Source: Chamaea fasciata (Eukaryota > Chordata > Aves > Passeriformes > Sylviidae). Taken from it: a DNA stretch of 64,000 nt. Positions 14,401 to 26,407 of the stretch are shown in pieces. Every line of letters starts with the position of its first letter. The stretch's first letter is position 1. The notes under the pieces were generated by a model. That model did not search any database, had not been told where the DNA came from, and worked only from the letters and a program-made list of their open reading frames with translations. The position numbers and the translations under genes are program-made. The stretch is taken from assembly GCA_029207755.1 (NCBI GenBank), contig JARCOQ010000006.1, positions 68,608,093 through 68,672,092 of the forward strand. The letters are read 5' to 3'.

Positions 14401-15269
14401 CAAACCTTCAGACACAGGTTTTGCCCTAGGGAACAAACGAGCAGAGCCAGGCACAGCAGGTATGTGTGACTGCTGATGAGCACTGAGTACTGACAACGAT
14501 TAAAAAGTACAGGAAAATAGCAAGCAAGGTTTTAGCCAGTTTAAACAATCCTGCAGGGAATACTACCAATAGAAACTAATACATATGAAAGAGCAAGCTG
14601 CCTGGGAAATGGAGCACTCTGCCTCCAGTGTCAAATAAAGCACAACACTTACATTGCCTTTGGTCTAGCGTTAAGTGTATTATTTAACATGTATATATCC
14701 CCAAAAGATTCTCCCTGAATATCTACATAGATCTTATCCCCTTGTGTTCAAAGCTTTAATGCAGGAGGGCAACATTATGCCTGTGGTCTGAATGAGGAGT
14801 GACTGGTTTTGCTTGTCTGGAAACAGTCCAGATTTCTCCCTAAGTACCTGGGAGCAGAATCTGCTCATGTGGGGATGTCCACCAGCCTGGATGGTGATGG
14901 CAGTCACTTGTGATTTCTAAGGTGCACTCAAAGTCTGTTGTTTAACCATCCTGTGTTGTACTGTGGATTTGTCTTAGACCTGCTTGTTCATTCGCCCCTG
15001 CTGTTGGTGTAAACTCTGTAAATGTTCCTCTGGTGTAAAATATGTCTCTGCCCCAGTCCTCTCCTCTTCTTACAGGAGAGCTGTATGGCTCTCCTGAGCA
15101 ATCCTGCTGCAGATGTTTGTGAAGCAGTCCTGTCCAGAGCAAGGGGAAGAGTGAGTGAGGGCCCCCACACTAAGTGGCAGTGCTGTGCCAGGAACAAAGA
15201 TCCCAAGCAGGGGTCAGCAGCACAAGTGGCTGTCACCACGTCAGCCCAGCACTCCAGAGGCTGAGCACT
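8403..15269. other. intergenic, no gene seen
   Basis: No supported coding gene or RNA gene. Open frames up to about 135 codons occur on both strands without domains. Apart from the candidate regulatory segment at 9085-9400, which is listed separately, I see no structure. Confidence 0.55.
9085..9400. promoter_or_regulatory. candidate conserved noncoding element
   Basis: An AT-rich block with many homeobox- and POU-like words (ttattgatttttcatta at 9126-9142, catttaatca near 9319, and two closely spaced ataatga/gataatg words at 9343-9359). It has no open frame worth noting and is bounded by purine-rich DNA at 9050-9085. This composition is typical of deeply conserved enhancers. The call rests on motif density only. 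Confidence 0.3.
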
Positions 15270-15620
15270 TCCAATTGCAATTCAAATCTGCCATGGAGTT
15301 CATAATGTTTATTTAGGCATTAAAAGCAATTTCCCAAGCACATGTCTGTCACATTTAGACACAAAAGGCTAGCCTGTAATTAGGACGTATATGACCTCAC
15401 TTGCTTTAATTGGGAGAAGTCAGCATCCAATCCATTTCCCACTTAAAAGGAAACTGGCATTAGGAAGTTTGGTGTCAGCTGGTAAAACATCCACAATACC
15501 TACTGTAATGGCCCCCAATTCATCATCAGCTCCTTCACCATCAGGACTTTGTCAATGGTTTACTCATCAATTTGCTTATGCACCAACACATGAGATCAGG
15601 AGACAGATACTATGTCAGAC
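15270..15620. promoter_or_regulatory. candidate conserved noncoding element
   Basis: AT-rich, low in repeats and dense in TAAT/ATTA cores (for example tgtaattagg at 15375, catta near 15318, ctttaattggg near 15405). It ends abruptly at the 39-base poly(A) tract. No coding frame is seen. Function is inferred from composition alone. Confidence 0.3.
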
Positions 15621-15640
15621 AGAATGATCACACAGCAGGG

Positions 15641-15679
<39 letters not shown>
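15641..15679. repeat. poly(A) tract, 39 bases
   Basis: An uninterrupted run of 39 A residues. No recognisable retroposed gene or SINE body precedes it, so it is either a simple homopolymer or the tail of an element I do not recognise. Confidence 0.9.
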
Positions 15680-15681
<2 letters not shown>

Positions 15682-17990
15682 TGGAAAAATAAAGGAAAAA
15701 ACCCCAGAACTAGCAATTTCTGCTTTGGCAAGGCAGCAGGGTGGGCCCAGGCCCAAAGGCAGGGCTAGTCCAAGGGGCTGTAACTCTGCACCTGCTTATG
15801 CAGGTCAGAATTTAGCCCTCTAGGGTTTGCTGGAATTTAATGCACAGCACAAAGGAAATATTTAAGATTGAAATACCCCAGCAAGAGCCAGTAGTAAGGA
15901 AAAGTCCATTTGTTGTACGAAAATGCAGCAAAGAACTCCAAATTCTGCTACACATATCCTGCTGCAGAGAAGGTACAATTTTGGCCTATTTGAGAGCTGA
16001 CAGCCACACCTCTACCTGCAGAGCACTGCTCCTGCCTGTGGGAGAGGCCACAGAGCAACCACCCACCCCAGGCACAGCCAGACCCACCTCAGGGACAGAC
16101 AGAGGTGGTGTCAGTCATTCCAAACACAGGCCATCATCCTCCAAAGGGATCTGTGCTCAAGCCCATGACACCCTGTCTACCAATTTTTTTCAAAATAGGG
16201 ACAAGGGTGGGAAAAAGCCATTGTATATAAACTACACATAATTTTATTTTATTTTTTTTTACTGTGATAGGAACAGAACCTGTAACTCTACTACACCAAG
16301 AAGAAGTTCAAGAGATAGGGCAAAGAACGTGCAAAACAAACTTTAGAGATGAGAGAGGGTCACTTTCACTCCATCATCGAGAACCACTGTATGTCAAAAC
16401 CATGTCCTCTGTGTTCTGGCAGAAGGACACAAAGATTTTCACACCTTTGAAAACAGATGCCAGGTCAGTCACTGCAGTTACTTTTGTTGGTTGTCCTGCT
16501 TCACCTCCATGAAAAAAATTCATCACTGCTCCCTCCACAATGAGCAAACTTGCTCTTCAGCTAACCACATCATATCACCAGGAAAAAATACCAATTTTTT
16601 AATGCCTCAGGAATTTTCAGTATTTAAAAAATAAATATAGTAACAGTCAGATTGAAAGAAAAATCGACAGAGATGGACAGGGTATTACATTGGTTTGGGA
16701 TAAAAAAAACTTAGATCTCAGAACATTTTCCAGAATTAAATATTTATTTCCAATCTATATCAAAAAGTACCAGCAGACTTACACCTTTTTCTTTTTTCTC
16801 TGTCAGACAGGCTAAATACTTGGTCTTTCCTGGCTGACATATTTCACCAGGTCAACAGAACACATAAGTCAGATGACTCTTCATGCACACAGAAATGCAT
16901 CAGGTAGGTGAAAATCAAGGAAAAAGACACTGAACTATATCACATAATTAGTCTGAATTCTGTTCTTAGCTCACGTAATACACGCTAAGACAAAGACACC
17001 GGCCTCCAAAAGACTGCCAAATCCTGCACTAGCTGTAGAAGGCCTCTTGCTTCCATCCACTCCTAATTCCCTCCTTCATGCCTCAGCAAAAAAACCCCCT
17101 GCTTCTCCATGTGCCTTCTGTTGGTTTCTCTCTGCTCGTCCTGCTTTCGTTTTCCTCCAGCATTCCAGCTCATGGGGGTCATCTTGTACTTATGTCCCAG
17201 TCCCCCCAGAGTCCGTCTGAAAAGCCTGGCAAAGAGGAAGAGCTGCATGGGTTACCGCAGCACACCTGATCTGTATTCTGAGCCACAGCTGGGGGAGAGA
17301 CCACAGCCAGTCTCCAGCCACAACTCCAGGATACAGAGCTGGGCCAATAAGGGAGAGACACTGTCTGCTTACTGTTTCCAGCAGACATAAAACACAACTC
17401 CCCATGTGTGCTCCCAATAAAGAGGGGCTGGAGGGGTGGAATTAATAGCTGCTGAGCATATCGTGTGCAGGATTGATGGGTTAAATAAGTAACAAACACA
17501 AAAAGCACACAGAGCAAACATGCAGAGGGAGGCAGGAGGGAAGGAGCAGGCATTGGACTGGAGGGCCTCCAGTGCCATGGAGCCCCTCGGTGTCTTGGAA
17601 CAGGCAGGGCAGCCCACGGCCATGGCACAGCCTCCCCAGCAGCCGCTGCCGCTCCAGCTCCGAGCCAGCGCTTGTGAAAGCCATCGGCACCAGGGCCTTG
17701 AAAGCAGGGGCTGCTGCTGGTGGGGAGAGCAGGGATGGCACTGGGTGGGCCTTGCAGCCCACAAACGTGTGTGTGTGCACTGGGGGCGCCCCAGGGGCGT
17801 GGGGAGGGGGTGTCAGACGCGGGAACACAGTGCCTGGCATTGCACATGGACAAGGAGTGGAGGAGAACATAATTTCTTTAAACTCATCTTGCATTCAGCC
17901 AGCTGCATATAAATTTCTCTCTATCTCATCAAGCTCTCACTGTTTGGCCTCCTCTGACTGATATTGGCTCATCATACTTAATCTAGGGTG
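15680..17990. other. intergenic, with a GC-rich patch
   Basis: No supported gene. The segment 17520-17830 is GC-rich and gives long overlapping open frames on both strands (up to 224 codons on - and about 130 codons on +), which is the pattern expected of stop-poor GC-rich noncoding DNA. I found no domain, signal peptide or splice continuation that would favour any of them. Confidence 0.5.
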
Positions 17991-17999
17991 AAATTTCCT

Positions 18000-18300
18000 C
18001 GTCTGAGCTAAATTACTCGCAGCCATCAAGGGAAACGATATTTATTTTTCGTGGGGCTAATGACCTGTCCCCCGGACCCACCCACTGATGGTTATTTACT
18101 AGGGCCCAGATGCTTGGGCTCAAAATGAGTGCTAATGTCAGCGGGGGCCATTCCTCATCCAGGGCTCTGATTGAATTGGAGCGATCCCATTGACATTGAC
18201 TCGGTGACTTTTAAGGCCATTACCCTCAGCAAGAGATGAACCTCTCATCATTGCTCCAACACTGACAGCTGATTAGCGACAAATTACAAGCGGGAAGAAC
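18000..18300. promoter_or_regulatory. candidate conserved noncoding element (enhancer-like)
   Basis: The strongest enhancer-like block in the left half. It contains ggctaatgacc (18055-18065), gctaatgtca (near 18131), paired cattga words (near 18189 and 18195), and a compact cluster at 18263-18287: MEIS-type TGACAG overlapping a CAGCTG E-box, then gattagcgac and aaattac homeobox-like words. It is flanked on the right by purine-rich DNA. No open frame is present. A developmental enhancer is an inference that needs cross-species alignment. Confidence 0.4.
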
Positions 18301-18420
18301 CTAAGACTTTGTTGGGTGAGGGAGGGGAGTGGGGAGAAAGTAGAGGGGGAATTTGGAGGAGGTGTGGGGAAAGCACAGAGTCAGGGAACTTGGAGCGAAG
18401 AGTACAGGTAAAGGAAAGAG

Positions 18421-19348
18421 TGGGAGGGGACTGCAATACTCAGAAGCTGATGTAGCCTTTGGCTGGATGTAGAACAGGGCCTACAGGCAAAGGCTGCAGG
18501 GAAGCAAAGACACGTAGTGAATGCAGGGAGCCACAGTCAGAAGAACAGGCAAGGAGACCAGCTCCTTTTTAACGCCTTTATTAAGATCAGCTTTAGGTGA
18601 GGGTGCTCGTGGGGCCGCGCCTACCGCCGCTACTCCCGAGGAATAGCACAGAAGAGGAAGTGTTCAGCTTTGCCACAGAGCCGAGCCTTCCATCATCACG
18701 ACAGTCCCTGGAAAGACATCGTTGCTCTCGTGGTCTAGGAGTGTCTGTCTGGTCGAGTGCTGTGCATTTACGGTGACGAGGTGGAATCTAGCTCTGATTG
18801 GGGTGAGGTGCTCTATGGTTCTGCCGACCCAGAGTGATTTTTCCTTGGCCCTTGGTTTCATGTTGGCTCGTTGTTTTTAGGGGTTTTTTTCCGCTCCTTC
18901 TGGGTGCTGAGGTCCATGAGAGTCTTCTTCATTTACATACCGGCTGGTGTCATTGATGGCCATGCGGGAAGCAGCAGGGCAAGAAGCGGCAGGGCGGAGG
19001 CGAGAGGCGGCAGGGGAGGCGGCAGGGCGGGAACAGGTACTCGACGGGGAAGAATACAGTTCTAAAGGAAGAGACTTTGAGGTAAATAGCATTTAACAGG
19101 GAAAGCATTACAGTAACAATGGGTATGGAGTAAACAGTATTTAACAAAGCAGACCTTTCAATAGGTACTAGATAATGCGATAAGTAGCCTTTAACCGGAA
19201 AAAGGCCGGTATGGGGTAAACGGTATTTAACAAAAGAGACCTTTCAATAGGTACAAGATAACAAGGCAACCAGTATTTTAACTGAGAGAAGGCTCTTTAC
19301 AGTAGAATTCTTAAACTGAGTTTAGAAACTTGTATTCTATTTCTTACA
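18421..19348 (-). mobile_element. possible ERV solo LTR, - orientation
   Basis: On the - strand this reads as a possible LTR. It would start TGTAAG at 19348, contain a GC-rich minisatellite-like U3 stretch (18960-19040) and an 86-bp tandem repeat, then a poly(A) signal AATAAA (+ strand tttatt near 18578), and end CCCA at 18421. A 4-bp repeat agag lies at both edges (18417-18420 and 19349-19352), but the flank is purine-rich, so this match may be chance. A processed pseudogene of an unrecognised short-UTR gene is an alternative for 18560-18960, where a 65-codon - strand frame ends at 18664. Confidence 0.4.
19079..19310. repeat. 86-bp tandem repeat, about 2.5 copies
   Basis: Two well-matched copies start at ggtatgg, at 19122 and 19208, sharing cctttcaataggtac and gtatttaacaaa. 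A diverged partial copy lies on each side (gcatttaacaggg near 19089, accagtattttaac near 19269). The period is 86 bp. It lies inside the putative LTR, where such repeats often act as U3 enhancer units. Confidence 0.75.
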
Positions 19349-19352
19349 AGAG

Positions 19353-22300
19353 CAGGGTGGAAGAACCTCCACTTCCAGTCAGCGTGTGAAGAACAGACAG
19401 CGGGGCCAAACATAGCTGGGGCAGGCAGACAGTTTGGTGGCAGCTATGTGCCAGCTCTCAGAAATCACAGGTCCTGTGAAAACAGGAAAGCCTTCATGAA
19501 AGGCAAGAGCTGCCTGACAGCCCTGACATGCATTTCAGTTAAGGCTTTCATTCTCAGTGTTCAGACAGCAACACCAACATGACCAAAGGTACTGTCAGAG
19601 TGACCTGTTTTGCCAAGCATACTGGTACCTGAGTTTCTGTTTTCACTGCTCTTACATAACTGAGTGATAAAGTTTTAATGACTGCAGGTCACACAGTTTT
19701 GGTTCTAACCACAGAAACACAGACACTTCTGCTGTCAAACATGGGATCAGCCAGGAATCCACACCAGTCCCCTGTGCCAGCTCCCAAAACAGGGAAGAGT
19801 GTATAGGTGTTAGCTCTAAATCTAATAGAAAAAGACACCATACCTTAAAGAAAATGCTACCCCCTGTGCATACAGCTTTTATCTGGATGATTAGTGAAGC
19901 AGACTATACTCACCCCCTAAGTAAAAGGGAGTATTTTCAGTGACACAGTTAATTATGGAGTCATTCTGAAAGACATTACAAGGAGGCTTGTTGTTCTGCA
20001 GTCCTGCATAAGCAGGCTCACCACACTTTACAGCTCACAAAACACCAGGCCCCATATCAAAGAACAAGTGTCATGAAATACAGACAAAAAAAACTGCTTG
20101 CAAGGCTGAACCCCCATGGTCACAACTGCCCTCTCCAAAATGAAACCTGGCTCTGGGTACTTGGCAAACAAATGCAGTATGCCTAAGTGCAGCCTGTTGG
20201 CTGAGGTCTGAAACCCCAAACGCACCTTCAGCAGCAGTCATGGCAGCTTTAATCTCAGCCCTCAGCTGAGAGACCCCAAGCCTGTGGCTGAACCTCCCCC
20301 TGCTCCTGCTTTACAGCTGCATCCAGCACCTGTTTGCCACTGCTTCCAAGGAAAGGCAGCCAAAGCATCTGCACTGGTCACCCCCTCTCAGCTCCACAGC
20401 AGTTCTTACAGTGATCTCAAGAGCTCACTAGGAAAGGCAGCATATACTGACACCCTAAAATCCTCCTGGAGAGGAGCAACAAGCAGTGCATTGGACCAGC
20501 TGTACAAGTTACTGTGTTTTATGGCCTGCCCAGAGCACCTGTGACCTCAGCTGTGCTCCTGGAGGTCTAGAGCTACACCATTTCAGTAGATGCAGATCCC
20601 TCACTGCAGAATTGATGGGGCTGCCATCAGGCTTTGGCTAGAGATGACCAGCTGACACATACTTTGATACAGTGACCGACCAACAACCTTAAACAGCGCT
20701 CTTCACAGCTACAAGCCTTGTCCTGTTCTGCAAGTCTGGACAGGACTCAGTGGCCTCCTCAGAACATCCTCTGAGGGAATGCAGGTTGACTTTTTTGACA
20801 TGAGCATAAGCTATGGCAAGTATATCAGGATGAAAGATGTGTCTGATCCTCATGGGAAGTTCCCTGGCTTTAAAAGATCCTAGTTGCAAAATTTCCACCT
20901 CAGGGACCACTCCATGAACTCATCACCCTCACTGAGGTTTTCCTCATGCAGAGAACTCATACTGCCACAGTTAAGTCTTCCTTTTACCCAGTTCCCATCT
21001 GCCTATCCAGACCAGTTCATTAGTGTGCAGGGAGCCCGCCTGTCCCTTCGGCACTGGCCAGCCTGCTTTGAGAGAAAGCTCTGCCAAACCACCACCTCCC
21101 AGCTCTGCAGCACTACCCTCTCCTGAAGCAGGACAACAGCAACCTGGAACACTCAATAGAAATTTTTAAAAACCCCAAAACTTCAATGGACAGCAGGCTG
21201 GGCTTGATGGGCTCTTTTGGAAGGGAATGCAAAGAAAAGGTTCACCAGGTTGCAATAATATTGAGCAGATGTGGTGTACAGGAATGCATATGGCTTCCAC
21301 TCTAAGAAAATCTTTCTCCAAGAACAGGAAAGAGGAGCTTCCGTCATTAGAATTAATCTCCCCAAAGAATGCAGCATTGTAGGGGATTTGTCATCTCTTA
21401 GAACAGAAAAGAAATCTAGATAACTGGAGCAAGTCTAGTTGTCACCTGGTCAAACAAAACACAATCCATTCACCACCTGCAGCATCACAATACTTGGTCA
21501 CCAAACTGCATCTCAGAGCTCACAAACAGTATAAAAGATCTCACATCAACCCTTTAAAAACCCTACACATTAAAAGGAAAGGATTTCTTGCAACATGTTC
21601 TGAACAAGCCCAATGACACCTGCCTAGTGGGCGGAGGTCTGCGCCAAGCTGCCAGGTAAAAGCAGCTCGTCTCTCCGGCTGTGGAGCGCAGTGGGAAGCT
21701 GATGGAGTGCCTGGCTGCCTGCATGTGCTGCACAGTTGCTGGGGTGGGTCTGTCCGACCACGCATCCAAACAGGCTAATGCTCCCCTTCCCAGCCTGATT
21801 GGTCAATTTAGGTGACATATTTTGGGCATCTCTGCTTACTCAGTGACTGCAACTTGTACTCCGTCCACAAATCCCCATCTGCAGCTACAGATGGCCCTTC
21901 CCCCCTATCCCCCCCCCCCCCCTCCTCCCTTCTCCATTGTATGGAACAGCTCTTGGAGGCTGCAGAACAGAGGAAGGGCTGCAGGATTGCTGTGCTCTGC
22001 CACACAAGCCAGACAGACATTAAATTCAACACAAGTAAGGAAACCCCAATTCTGAACCTGCAAACTGTCCACTGTGTAGCTAAAAGTCCCTTTCTCCAGA
22101 TCTGGCTCACACACAAAGCACAGCCCAAGAACAGCAGTTAAACACTGTTGTAGGACAAACCAGGAAAAAATCCTGCTGAGTTTTTAACTGTGCAAACTTG
22201 ATTCTTCCTTTAGTGTTTAATATACTTTATGCTAGACTTTGCAAAATGTTGTCTTCTTCGGCACCTGATGAGGAGCAATAAGACTTACCCCAACCTGGGA

Positions 22301-24179
22301 ATAGTTCCAAAGCCGAGAAGATCTAGTAAAATGCCATGAGGAAATACACTTTTATTTCTGTTGCAAAATACCTACCTGTCTGTTCTCATGTTGCCTCATT
22401 CCTAGCTTCATTTTCTACTTCACTATCAACAGTGACACGAGATAAAAAAGACCTGTTTCACCACTCATTTAGTCCCATTTCTCATAACCTCTGGTGAAAC
22501 AGGACCCAGACCAGGGGAAATGAGCAGAGAGTAAAGACACAACTGTTTGTACATACACTCACCTCTTTCAAGCTGCCTCTTTGAAACCACCTGTGCTGCA
22601 AGGAGGAGGTATTTACCTGTACACTGCTACCTAATGCTGGGCTGTTGATGCTGCCAACCAAACTGTTCTCAAAACCCAGCACTTTTGTCTAGGAATGTAT
22701 TTGTTGTTATTCTTTTGCCTAGGAGAGTAATTGTGGTTGTTTTTCCATGGTTATCATCACTAGTGCCTTTCCTGTACTTCAGCCCTTTACACTACAAATA
22801 CATCTTTTTTTTTTTCTTTTTTTTTTTTTTTGAGCCTGTATATTGCAAAGTCCTGTGCTTGTAGAGGCCCACCTTGAGCACCATTTGTGACATTTACTTT
22901 ACATTACTCCTAGTCTGAAAACACATTTCATGTGATATTTTGCCAGCTGGGCCCAAAACTATTAATCCATTTTTAAAATGCAGACGATTTTGTTTTTAAT
23001 CACACACTTCTATTTTGAGTTGGGTGCACTGTAACCCATGGAGTTCTGTAATTTTCCACTTCATTTATTTTGGATTTAATGAACTGGTAATAATGTATAT
23101 TTCCAACTGAAATGACTGCCTGAAATGTGAAGCAAAAAGTCACAAAAGTAAAGAACTTGGGCAGGGAACATTGCTGTCTGAAATTCTATGGAAATAAATT
23201 GAGCAACATTAAGATCTGGAACTATAACAAAGTGAAAGCCATGGTTAAGTGCTGATTTTCTGGTTTCAAAAGCTTTTAAAAATGTTTTTAGTGCTTACTG
23301 TTGTGTTAGGCTGAAGAAGTCTTGGAGCACATCTGCGCAGCATCAGTTGGATTTTTACCTGCAGAGGGGAAATCCCCTCCTCATTAGAGCCTTAGCTGTA
23401 ATTCCCACTGCAATAAGCCCAGGAAGATGAATGATCCACCTCCCAAATCAGGCTCTGATCCTGCACTTGGGCAGCTAGGCCGGTGGGGTGATTTTGGAAA
23501 GCTCTGAACAAGCAAGAACCTTTGAGAGATGCTTGAAAATTAGGCCACTTAATTAGATGTAAAAATATGGGGCATTGTTTTGTACCTTGAAGTTCATTCT
23601 TTGATGGCTCCTAGATGCAAACCACTTTTCCACTGCTCCAGATGAGCAGGAATATCATGCTAAGCAATAGTAACCAAAAGTTTCACCTGTTAAATGAGTG
23701 TTTATGTCCAATGTGTATTCTTCTGTGTGCGGATGCTCCATCTGGGCATGGACAAAGAACACCGTCATGTCCTTATGTCTGCCTACAAAATCTTTTTGGT
23801 TTGCCACAGAGGGAAAGGATCAGATGTTACGAAGTAGCCTTGCTTCATGTGAAAACACATTGGGTTTTCATCCTGGTTAATTTAAAAATAATCCTATAAG
23901 TTGCATCTTCTTGCATAGCAGGTGTTTAAACACAGCAATAGGTCCATCACCTCCGCTCTCCATTCTTGGTCAGTGCCACGGAGTGCCAGAGAAGAGGCAG
24001 TACTTCCAGCAGCAATCTTAGAGAAACATTTGACTGGTTAGCAGGCACAAGCCAAACATTGTGTTTGGAATGGCAGTCCCAGCCATGATCTAGCCCAGCC
24101 AGGATGTGTCATCTAGAGCTCAAGAGGAAACTTGGCAAAAAAACCCTGGGCTGTCTCTTTAATGGCAAAACTGTTTTTA
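19353..24179. other. intergenic, no gene seen
   Basis: No supported gene. Simple-sequence features are a C-rich run at 21897-21933 and a T-rich run at 22807-22831. The segment 22700-23600 is AT-rich and quiet. Small open frames show no domain. Confidence 0.55.
21897..21933 (-). repeat. poly-C run; G-quadruplex-forming on - strand
   Basis: A C-only run of about 14 bases sits between shorter C runs, giving at least four G-tracts on the - strand. This is sufficient for G-quadruplex formation in principle. No gene start is adjacent. Confidence 0.6.
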
Positions 24180-25020
24180 AAGATGATTAGTTTAAAATAT
24201 TAGTTTAAATGCTACATTCACAGTCCTGTTCTGCAAACTGTAAACAAAAGTTGATTACCCAAAGACATTTTCCTCTGTAATTAGGTTCACTCCTCAGTTT
24301 AAAAAGCCCCACATAACTTGTAAGGAAAAACAGTCATGTGGTATATATCCCCTGCTCTCCTCAGAGCCTCTGAATAATGTGACTGTGCTAATTGGTACCC
24401 GTTAGGGCAGGAATCAGAGTCCCACTGCCCCAAACACTCTGCTTTTTCCTGATAATTACAGTGCTGGCAAACACCACCCCCCCAACAATTTCAGGGCTAA
24501 TCACAGTGAATCCTGTATGTAGTGTGATGTCGCATTATTCAAAAAAGTAATCAAATTTCAGGAAACATCAGATGCAGCAGGTACACAAAGATAATTCTGT
24601 TTTTATAACCAATTTCAGTCAGATAAATACTAGAATCCTTTCCAATTTTCCCCCCATGAAACTAAAGTGTCACTGAGATTTACAGCCCCCTCAAGTTCCC
24701 TTTTCAGAGGAACATTCATTTACATAAACAGATAATCCCAGATAAAAATTTCCATTAGACAAAGGTGAAATGGATCAATTTTCTCTGCCAAGACAAATCT
24801 TAAATCTTGAACAGATAGGGTCATTATTACACCAGGCCCATTTCAGAAATAATGTGTTAAAAAAAAAAAAATCAGCCGATAGCAGCCATTTCCAGCTTTC
24901 CAATTATCTTTAAGAAAAGCTTATTCTGTGGACAATAAAGCACATTACTGCACAATATGATACAGTCCATAAAGATCACAATGTTTTATGAAAGGTTAAA
25001 GAAAGCTCAGCACATTTAGG
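24180..25020. promoter_or_regulatory. candidate conserved noncoding region
   Basis: About 800 bp of AT-rich, repeat-free DNA with numerous homeobox-, SOX- and GATA-like words (for example ttaaaatattagttt near 24192, ggctaatcac near 24496, agataattctg near 24589, acaataaagc near 24933). It ends at a short CpG-rich patch (25063-25140). No coding potential is seen. The regulatory call is inferred from composition only. Confidence 0.3.
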
Positions 25021-25848
25021 GGAATGTCATAACCCACAAAGTCTTTCAAGACTTAACCAGATCCCCGCGCAGGCCGTGCCAGCGCTGTGCTGCAGATGCG
25101 GCGCTGCCCTCCCACTATTGCAGCGGCGCTTCCCGAGGGCACCTGGAGATTGGGGATCCATGTGCTGTCACAGGGAACAGATGGGCTGCTCCAGCTCGTC
25201 TTCCCCCAGGAAAGAAGCAAATTACCTGTCCCTCTCAGCATGCTGGGGAGGAGGAGATGGTCGTTGATGACACTTACCGCACACACGGGGTCCCTCTGCC
25301 CCTGTCCTCATGACCAAAGGGCTCTTCTCAGCCCACAGGGACATCTGGCACACAGAGAAACATGGAATGAGGTCACTGTGCTGCCTCTTCCTGCTTCACC
25401 TCCACCCCAGGATGGGTTAGACACTAACAGGGCAGAGGTAGAACCCCAGCCTCTCCTCCCCACCACGGCCCTCTGTTCCCCACCACCTGCTGTGGCCTTC
25501 CCTGCAATGCCTGAGCAGAGCATCCAGCTCTGCAGCTCTCCCCAGGCCCCAAGCTCCAGGGGGAAGGCCGGGCAGCTGGGGCAGGAACACCCTCCCGCAG
25601 CAGGGAGGCCATGCTGCTCTCCAGTGCCACACAAGTTACACAGCTCCCTGGGAATGGAGTTTATGAGGGGTGACAGCAGCAAGGAGAAAGTGCCAGAAAT
25701 CACTGCCTAATAGACACAGCAGTCAAAGCAAAACAAGCAGCAACTTACCTGATTCAATTTTTCATCCAAGAGGAATCAGATTTATTTGCCATTTAACTAA
25801 CTACTCCTTACGGACATCACAGAAGGAACAGGGAGGGCAGTGGTTTGG
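25021..25848. other. intergenic, short CpG-rich patch, no gene seen
   Basis: Positions 25063-25140 hold about nine CpGs in 80 bp, which is unusual against the CpG-poor surroundings. A 207-codon + strand frame (25087-25710) and overlapping - strand frames cover the GC-rich part. They are low-complexity and Pro/Ser/Leu-rich with no recognisable domain, so I do not call a gene. Confidence 0.45.
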
Positions 25849-26214
25849 GAGTGAGTGTGTAAGAGACGGTCCGATGATCCCTCATCTGCCTCATGACCAT
25901 CGTCAAGGACAGAGACTGAAACCCCTAAAAGGGACTTTAAAATCTCAACACAGGAGTTCTGGCCTGGCTGAGGTGGGATGTTGGCCAAGTGCTGCCTGCA
26001 GGTGTGTTCGATGGAAAAACCCAGCACGCATATCGGAACATCAGAACCTGAGCAGAAACAATGGGCAAGTCACGGTGAAGTGACTGTGCCTGCTGACTTG
26101 TACAGGTTGACACTGTACCTGCTGACGACCGACTTGTTCTGAGATCTCTAAATGAGCACACTGCAATAATTTCCCCCACCTGTTTGGCCAACTGCCTGTC
26201 GCTTCGGAGAGGAC

Positions 26215-26220
26215 TATAAA
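26215..26220 (+). promoter_or_regulatory. LTR TATA box
   Basis: TATAAA within ggactataaaaaccc, about 185 bp upstream of the LTR poly(A) signal, as expected for a U3 promoter. Confidence 0.6.
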
Positions 26221-26401
26221 AACCCTGGAGACCCCCGCTCACCTTTGTGGTCACCCCACTGGAGAAACTCGCGTCTATAGGCATCTTCAAAAGCCTCGAG
26301 GACTCGACCCTCCATGTTGGTAGCTATAATCCCCTTCCCCTCTTTTTCTGTCTTTTTTACTATTCTCTTTTCTCTCCCCACTATCGCATTTGTTGGCACT
26401 A

Positions 26402-26407
26402 AATAAA
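26402..26407 (+). terminator. LTR poly(A) signal
   Basis: AATAAA followed within 30 bases by GT-rich sequence (gtgcatttgtgattgag), the usual R-region arrangement. Confidence 0.65.

Noticed and set aside
17179..17853. 224-codon - strand frame
   Set aside because: GC-rich stop-poor DNA. Several overlapping frames on both strands are similarly open, and the translation shows no domain or family resemblance.
25087..25710. 207-codon + strand frame
   Set aside because: Low-complexity Pro/Ser/Leu composition, with overlapping open frames on the other strand and no recognisable protein.
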